Assembly: GCA_017591395.1 (NCBI GenBank)
Contig: WEDG01001497.1
Location: 1-64,000, forward strand
Origin: Schistocephalus solidus
Lineage: Eukaryota; Platyhelminthes; Cestoda; Diphyllobothriidea; Diphyllobothriidae
Reading direction: 5' to 3'
Length of the DNA: 64,000 nt
Shown: positions 57,001 through 64,000 of the stretch, piece after piece
Layout of the letters: each line of letters opens with the position of its first letter
Position numbering within the stretch: the stretch's first letter is position 1
Notes under the pieces: model-generated
Databases searched by the model: none
The model's input: only the letters and a program-made list of their open reading frames with translations
Told to the model about the DNA's origin: nothing
Program-made: the position numbers and the translations under genes

Positions 57001-59584
57001 AAATTTTATTACTACTTCTCCTCCGTATATAGAGGTATATTATGTAAATGCAATGGGCTGTCTTTTAGATTCCTTGAGATGTGTGATTTTTAAAGATAAT
57101 GCGTGAAACGTGCGTTTTAACACCTACAATTGCATTATATTTTCCAGAAAGCACACGAATTGCTGAAAAATACAAAAAAAACAAATTTTTTCTTTACATA
57201 TGGAGATTGTCAAAAGCATAAGTCATTGCAAAATGAGAAACAAAGCAGAGAGTTCCCCACATCCTTTTCAGGAATTGTAACCGAATATTTATGATCAGTG
57301 TACATAAAATTAAGTGATGGGCTCTGCATTTGTGACTTAAAGGCTTCTTAGTCAAAAGTCTCAATGCTTATCTGAGACAAGTTGGCATAGCACTATATAC
57401 CTGGAAATTGCTCAGTCAAAGTTTTGTAACCAAACACATGTAAAACTTTCATTCAGCATTTTGCATGTCTGCGAGATATTATTTGTAAATTACCGACCGT
57501 CCTAAGACAGCCCGAAATATATACTAGTCAAAGTAATCTTAATATGTTTTTCTGTTTAAAACGAAGTCAAAAATTAAATTGAGAAAAATGCCGCAAGCCC
57601 AGCAGCACTACAAACAGTACGTCATTTGACTCCTTCCTCAATGTCCAGTTAACAATTACAACAATTTTACTACTATTTGATCTTAACTGAAATGGGATCA
57701 AGCTTCCAGATGTTAGAAAAACCAAACCAAAGTATTTGGGATTCAAAAATAACTTGCGTTATTATTTCAGGTTGGTAAATTTGTTTCTGCTCTCTCAGTT
57801 TTATTAACACGCGAACTTCTGCATAGAGTAGTTTTCAACATTTTCTGCAGTTATAATAGCTAAATTAGAAATATTACTTCAATACCTGAAAAATAGGTTA
57901 AAAATCTCGCAGGTGTTTGTGACTTTGTCTATTTTAATAAGATTTGACAACACGAATTGGTCCAAGAGTATCACGCAGTGCAAACTTAGAAGTAGTTATT
58001 AGACGCGCATAATTCTCTCCTGCTGGAGGCACCGCGTGGGGCTGGGTTGACGGTTCAGCTGTCATGTTCTAAAATCCTTCTGGCTGGAAAGCTGCCTAAA
58101 ACCTAGGTTTATTACCTATTTACAACACATTTGAACTGTTTGAAAACTTTCTTTTTACAGTACAAAGTTTATAGAGAAGAAAGCGACGCAATTGCTCGGG
58201 GATAAACGTTCTTCGCCAGACGTTTGTAATTGCCTCCCAAACCTACCATCAGCAATGTTTTCCTCGAGCGCTTTTTAACTTGCATTTTCACCCCCATTGG
58301 CGAAATTGTCTGCAGAAAACATCAAGAGGTTAAACTTTAACAACCGATGGTGACAGAGTTTCTATCTCACATATTTCTAGATACTGTAAAATGATCTACA
58401 TACCATACAGCCGCAAACGTATTAACACCCCTTAGAGCTAGAAAGTCTAGAGCGTACCGACTCCACTATCAGTAATTCCTTATTACTAAAATACAAGGGA
58501 GATTTTAATGATCATTAGGTTATTTTCCTAGTCTGGAGGCAGAAGCCTGAATTTAATCCTGATGGAACCAAAGCTCGAAGTATAATATCGAAAAAGTCAT
58601 TTTCGTGCCTTTTAACCGTTTAAAGCTCTTAATAGTTTTCTCTTATTACTGATGCTTTCTCCTGATCAGATCTCAAGAAAAACATAATGTGAAAACAAGA
58701 AGACTCGAGCAACACAAAAAAAGTTTATTTGTCTGACTCTTAATATGTATTCTCAAACACGCAAACAACATCCAATCAGTTTCGACAAACAATCACCCAG
58801 GGCTTTGATGCTGTTACTGATGCATACGTAACGCATACAGTTGCATTCAATACAGCAGATGCCAAACCCGTTAAACATGTCGCAGCAGTAAGGTCAATGC
58901 TCATTAAGACAGAATTGCTTAGTGAGAAAAAAGATCCTCAACAAACATCAATGTTAAAGCCCAGACACGTGTTTTGTGTGCATTCTGTCACTACTTGACA
59001 CAGTTGCAAGGGCTACGGCTCATCATTGTCCTCCAGATTTTGGCTAATACCTTGAATATCAATTTGGAGCCACATGTAACTTATATATATTTATTGGAAG
59101 TTTAATCAATATTACGTGATAATATAACATTGGCTGATAGAAATCGGCTCAAATACTCAAATAAACTTCCAGTCTGTGTCTAAACCTTAAAATAGACTGA
59201 TTTGCTCCAGGTTACTGGCTAAATTCCTGGAAAATAACAACACAACATCACAGATAATAGTTAATTATCGTGGCTCATCGCGTATGCGAGATACATTGCA
59301 CGGTTAAAAGCGGTACCTCAAGGCAATTAAAGACAAACACGGATCCAGTTACGGTGCATACAAATAAGCAGCTTTATATCATTTAAAAGCAGAAATTCTT
59401 TTCGGAAGACCAAAATCTTCCTGAAGGACCATCAACTATATGTATAAGGGTGATCTTAAACCGTTAAACTCTGGCAGGCAAAATAAGTGTGACAGTGTTC
59501 ACTGACTGAGAGCCAAAGAAACCACCTTTCCAAAGGTATAGAAAGAATACGCTTTCTTAAAACTGATCGTATAATTTAGACATC
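57001..59584. other. gene-free AT-rich stretch
   Basis: Nothing recognised. Confidence 0.6.
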
Positions 59585-59860
59585 TCAATCAGAGGGACAG
59601 AAAAGTGGCTGATTTGATGTCTTATATTTCTGTCTGCGACCACCACCACTGCTCACACAAACATTTTTGGGAAAACTTAAATTGATAGGTCTCCGGCCAA
59701 GCGAGATTATAAAAAACCCTATGATGATACGCTCCTCTTTATCCCCATCCACTAAGATCTGGAAGAAAATATTATAGAATACTCCTGCAAGAACAATACG
59801 CTGGAACGGTGAATTACCTCGAACATGGACTTCATGCGTGAGAGAACGATCCAGGGGAAG
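59585..59860 (-). CDS. 96-codon ORF with a possible mini-intron, unidentified
   Basis: Minus-strand ATG-to-TGA frame (MACFTLPLDRSLTH...), open up to about 59875. A perfect donor and acceptor pair lies inside it (CGAG|GTAATT ... TTCTTGCAG|GAG), enclosing 33 bases that keep the frame whether spliced or not. The middle reads VFYNIFFQILVDGDKEERII followed by IGFF, loosely recalling the start of a cyclophilin fold (VFFD...GDKxxGRIxIGLF), but the next cyclophilin block (PKTxxNF) is absent. It could be a decayed exon or chance. Confidence 0.25.
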   Translation of the reverse strand, partial: LPLDRSLTHEVHVRGNSPFQRIVLAGVFYNIFFQILVDGDKEERIIIGFFIISLGRRPINLSFPKNVCVSSGGGRRQKYKTSNQPLFCPSD

Positions 59861-59879
59861 TGTAAAACATGCCACTGGG

Positions 59880-61210
59880 TTTAATGATTTATTTATTCGT
59901 TGCAGGAACGGCTTTATAAAAAGCTAGAGCTAATGTTATTCAGCAACTCACACTGCAATTCTAGAATCGGTTTTTGATAACACTTCTGTCGTCATATAAC
60001 TGTATGGAGTGTTAATATGTGAAAACACCCTCAACGGCGTCAATCGGGACATGCAATTTACGACGACGGAACAAGAAAACAATCAGATGAATTTCCCTTT
60101 ATGTTGTTGTCGGTAGCAAAGATTGTGGTGATCTGCAAGCAATACTTTTCAGGCAACTGACAAATATAACTAATGCACCGAACTGAAAAATCGCAAAGGT
60201 AGTTTCGTAGTTGTGCCATATTGCCTAGTGGAAATAAAGCAAAATGAGCTCGAAGACTTGACTGTCCAATTAAAAAACCTTCAACAAACAGGCAAATAGG
60301 GTAGATACTTATACAACTTATTCAACTGTAAGTGAGGGACCAAGCCTTGCCAAAGCCGAATTTCACAACCAGTCACATACCCATAGAATGCTTTGGAAGC
60401 CGTCAGCCGCCCTCCCATGCTACTGAAAGATGAAATCGAATCGAAAATAAAGGCAACAATCAGAAGTCAAATACTGAGACCAAAGAACCCACCACTACAG
60501 TTAGAGTCATTTGAAGTCATTTATATAGGGCATGGGTGACCGAACGTGCCTCACCAGTGAAATGGGAGTGAAGTCAAGTCTTCGGTTACAGCTCACTTAA
60601 TTATGCCTGGTCACTTATAACTTTTGCAATGAAAAATGTCTAACTCGTGATGACAGTGACGTGATTTACGGAGTAATTGATTCCGTGTTTTTTGGCCAAA
60701 TGACCATTGACAACTCTTATAATCTCTCCTGCTCTTTAATCCATATTTATAAATTGTCTGAGCAGGATAAATAATAACGTGGGAAAACAGTTTCCATCAG
60801 CCTTATCTGTGAACAAAATCGCCGAGTATTCGTACTATTAATCAACAACCATGATAATGAAATTACATTCGTTGAATACTCCTGTGCAGAAAATAAAATG
60901 CTGATCACACTGAGTGTGACCAGCTGGGCTTAAATATTGACTGCTAACTTATATGGGTCCGTATTTATCGAACCACTTATTTTCCTTAAATTCAGCAACC
61001 CACGTGAATTCATTAGCTTTATATGTTGATTTTTTGCATGATGGGTTTGAGCCATCAAAAACGTTTGTTAAAGAAACGTATTTTACTTGTTTACCGGAAT
61101 TCGCCTCTTTATTTGTAGTAAAAAAACACTTCTTGCATATTCCGTCCTGAAATTAGCATAAACTGTGAACACTAATGCTCAACCGCAGTTTTGTGTCCCT
61201 CCATCACAAT
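59880..61210. other. gene-free AT-rich stretch
   Basis: Nothing recognised. Confidence 0.55.
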
Positions 61211-61214
61211 CTAC

Positions 61215-61815
61215 AACTAGGTGACAGCTAATGGTTTGAGCTTTCTAGTGGGCTTAAGCTGGAAGGTGTGGCCGTGTGCCGTCCCGAAGTACGCTAGCTC
61301 CAGCTCGCGGTTCATTCGACAGGACCCAGCCACACCAGAAGTTTGACGAGACCGACATTCTCGCAAGAGCTGACAGCCGCGTGAGCTGCCAGCTGCTTGT
61401 GTCTTGGTTCTCCAGCCCAAATTCAATTAATGAGCACAATGCCCTCCCACCTCCATATTCTTGTGCTGTGAGTTTGCCTGGGAAAAAGCTTTGACCACGT
61501 GGAGAAAGTGCGGGTGACCAGCAGTCACGGTGACAGCGAGCCAAATGGCCGTATGATCGTCACACCAAAGATCGACAACGGTGATGATCTCACGGCAATT
61601 AACTACTCGGGTTTTGACCAAAAAGCAATCATCTCATCAACCAAAACCCCCAGTGAGGAGCACCAAGACTGCTTATTATAGTCGGCCTGTGGTGGCCTGG
61701 CAACTGCGTTCTATAAGTACTGCGCACATTGTGCATTCAGAGCCATTTTTTTCGACGGTCTCTGATGACGGTTTCGATTAAGAATCCAAAACGTCAACTC
61801 AATAAAACTTATTGT
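61215..61815 (+). mobile_element. probable retroelement 3' end
   Basis: A 600-base GC-rich island in AT-rich surroundings, open on both strands in pieces. It ends CTGATGACGGTTTCGATTAAG, then CCAAAACGTCAACTCAATAAA. That order (TGATGA, GA-rich, AAACGTC, AATAAA) is typical of the 3' ends of some animal retroelements, including Penelope-like and LINE families. Neither reverse transcriptase nor endonuclease motifs were recognised in the island itself. Confidence 0.4.
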
Positions 61816-64000
61816 TCCAACGATTACATCTTCTTCCTCCGGAGTTGCTAGGGCTTGTTCATGTGGACCTCAGGCGAATCACCTTGGTAGGTCATAAAAA
61901 TGGCTTTGCATTTATTTCCAGGAAAAAAGGGTTTAGTTAAAATTATAATTGATAATAAGGTTAGTGTTAGTGTTAAAATGATGGTAAGGATTATTGTTGG
62001 AATACGAACACGCGAATATTCACTTTTACTGTTATTTTCCTTAAAGTCACATGTGCTCCGGGGGTCACATAAAAAAGTTCGACTAATGATTAAATAGAAA
62101 AATTCGTTTGTTTGGAATTACACACTTTTCTTTATTTGAATTATGGGTTTTTTATACGGCTTGAATTAAAGTCGTCCATATGTAACCTTAAAAAAGGAAT
62201 TGCAAGCCAAGGCACAGTCGTGGAAGCCCCTCTTATGGGTTGTTTTCAGTTATCTGTAAAATTCTGAAGTGTCATTGAAAAGTCTCTTAGTACTGACCAA
62301 TAGAGGATACATTTGTCTATTACACGCTATTTTATATCTCTTAAATAGTAACTTGAACGTCAGACGCATATTCGGCTTTCAGAGAAAACTGAAGGATATT
62401 TCTCTACAAAAAATTGTAAAGAAAAATTAAAGATTCCAGCTAAGGAAAGAATAAGCTGGCAAGCTTTAGAAGTAATGAATTGTAAGGAGGGTGAAAACAA
62501 GCAACAAAGTCTCTTACTGTGATAAATGACTTATTTTCAGGCACTACAGCACTATTTTTGTAAAAATAAACTTAAGTAGGTGATACTTAAGGTAGGAAGG
62601 CTTCCTAATTGGTTTCTAACCTTTTAACCAAGTAAGCATTTTTTTCTGGATTTTTCTCCGACAAACTAAAGAGCTGTTTCCTGAAGGCCAACAAAAGAAA
62701 TTTTTGTCTGTATCGTAAAAACGTGTCCATAGCGGAGCCTGCAAACTTAGCCTGAAAGCTTCCAAATCTATCAAAAATGATTCAGTCTCTTGACGCGCCT
62801 GTACACTTCAATAAAAATGACGCCCTGTACTTATTAGACTCAAAAGATGATAGTTTTGATAAAATTGTAGTGTTAAATTGCTACGTTTTCCACTTCAGCC
62901 TCTAAAACAAAAACAGGACGTGATTGATGTTGTAAAAAGGTCAGTAAATTTATGAAATGGTTTCTTTATCTCAGCTCTTCTGAGAAAGCAGAAAATTAAA
63001 ACATAAACAGTTGTTAACTGCACAAAACCCTTTCGGTCTTGCATAATTATATACAGCTTTGCTAGCCATTGGCCAGGATAAGTATATTCGTGAAGTTAAA
63101 TTCTTCATCGCAAATGGTTTTTTTTGACTAAACGTGACTCTGTGGTTGTGTCTTTGGCATAGACTTACATACATTTCCACGTCAGATGCAATATGTCTGG
63201 TTATTTTGTGCACAACCCTCCATAGAGCAGTTTGATCATGGAGTAGGGCAACGTCAACTATCGGAAGACATCAGTCTTGGCTCAGATTTCCTTCTTAATA
63301 TTTTAAACAAGCATTCTGATTTCAGTGGTATTCGATCATGCCATTTAACTTTATATGACCTAATAAGCAGTTCGCTTTCCTGTGTAAAGTATTTATGAGT
63401 ACCTGCAAACCGATCAAAATTTATTAAAAAAGCACTTTAGCACGCATAAAAAATAATTGGAAAATTTCTCAATAGCTTAGCAGCACTATCCTTCGCTAAA
63501 TCTGACCCGTATTTAAACAGTCTGCCTTGGATGCCATAAAAAACTAATATAAGTGAAATAGGGAATTATTAGTCTAAAACAACAAAGCTACAACCCTAAG
63601 ACCGATAATCTAATGGTCAAAAGCTCACTTTCAGAAGTTGCAAAGTACGTATACGACACTTAAAACGGAAACTATTATGTAATAACTATCCGTTGTTAGA
63701 TTTGCCTTTCTATCAGCATGAGTAATACGTAAAAGTTTAGAAACCCGCTTAATAAATTGTATGCCACCCCGCGCAACAAAGGTGAAGAACTCTGACGAGC
63801 AGTGAGTCTTCCAATGGTTTTTATGTTTTAAATAACGTACATTTCCGTTTTTAATGCTTCACATATCTTGATATGCGAGATCGCAGGAAAAATCCTGCCC
63901 AAGCCCACCAATGTTTGTAACTTTATTTTGCGAGGCCTTTTAAGATATTTTGTTTTCGTAATTCAAAATTTTCCTGTCGTTTATTGCTAAAGGACCGCTG
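61816..64000. other. gene-free AT-rich stretch
   Basis: No supported gene to the right edge. Frames at 61.9-62.1 kb and 63.2-63.4 kb show no motif. Confidence 0.55.

Noticed and set aside
61217..61681. Six overlapping frames on both strands, considered as a gene
   Set aside because: All are open because of local GC content; no domain is visible and the tail looks like a retroelement 3' end.

Overview
The window is animal nuclear DNA: spliced single-copy genes with GT..AG introns lie among decayed transposons and long AT-rich gene-free stretches. The mix of Ty3/gypsy, hAT, a DUF4806-linked DNA transposon family, a LINE fragment and a tRNA-derived SINE suggests a repeat-rich invertebrate. A flatworm is my best guess, at low confidence. 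There is no bacterial, plasmid or CRISPR signal.

Layout. 0.7-7.2 kb is a pile of broken Ty3/gypsy elements. A plus-strand pol remnant abuts a minus-strand pol remnant head to head, probably as a nested insertion. 7.3-12.2 kb belongs mostly to DNA transposons: a BED-type zinc-finger exon, a two-exon DUF4806 gene with a visible promoter on the minus strand, a LINE endonuclease scrap, and two tandem copies of a decayed transposase whose relatives in other animals often occur with DUF4806 proteins. 14.9-23.7 kb is the gene island: a compact RAD51AP1-like gene (+), METTL6 (-, tRNA 3-methylcytidine methyltransferase) in four recognisable exons, and TSR3 (-, 18S rRNA aminocarboxypropyltransferase) in two exons. 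Short unidentified ORFs sit beside them. 23.7-31.1 kb has only weak exon candidates. 31-64 kb is essentially a gene desert with seven loci of one tRNA-derived SINE family, a gypsy integrase tail, a hAT transposase C-terminus with its terminal repeat, an LTR-like segment and a retroelement 3' end.

The three recognised host genes act in RNA modification (METTL6, TSR3) and homologous recombination (RAD51AP1-like). Nothing in the sequence shows that they are co-regulated; they are simply neighbours.
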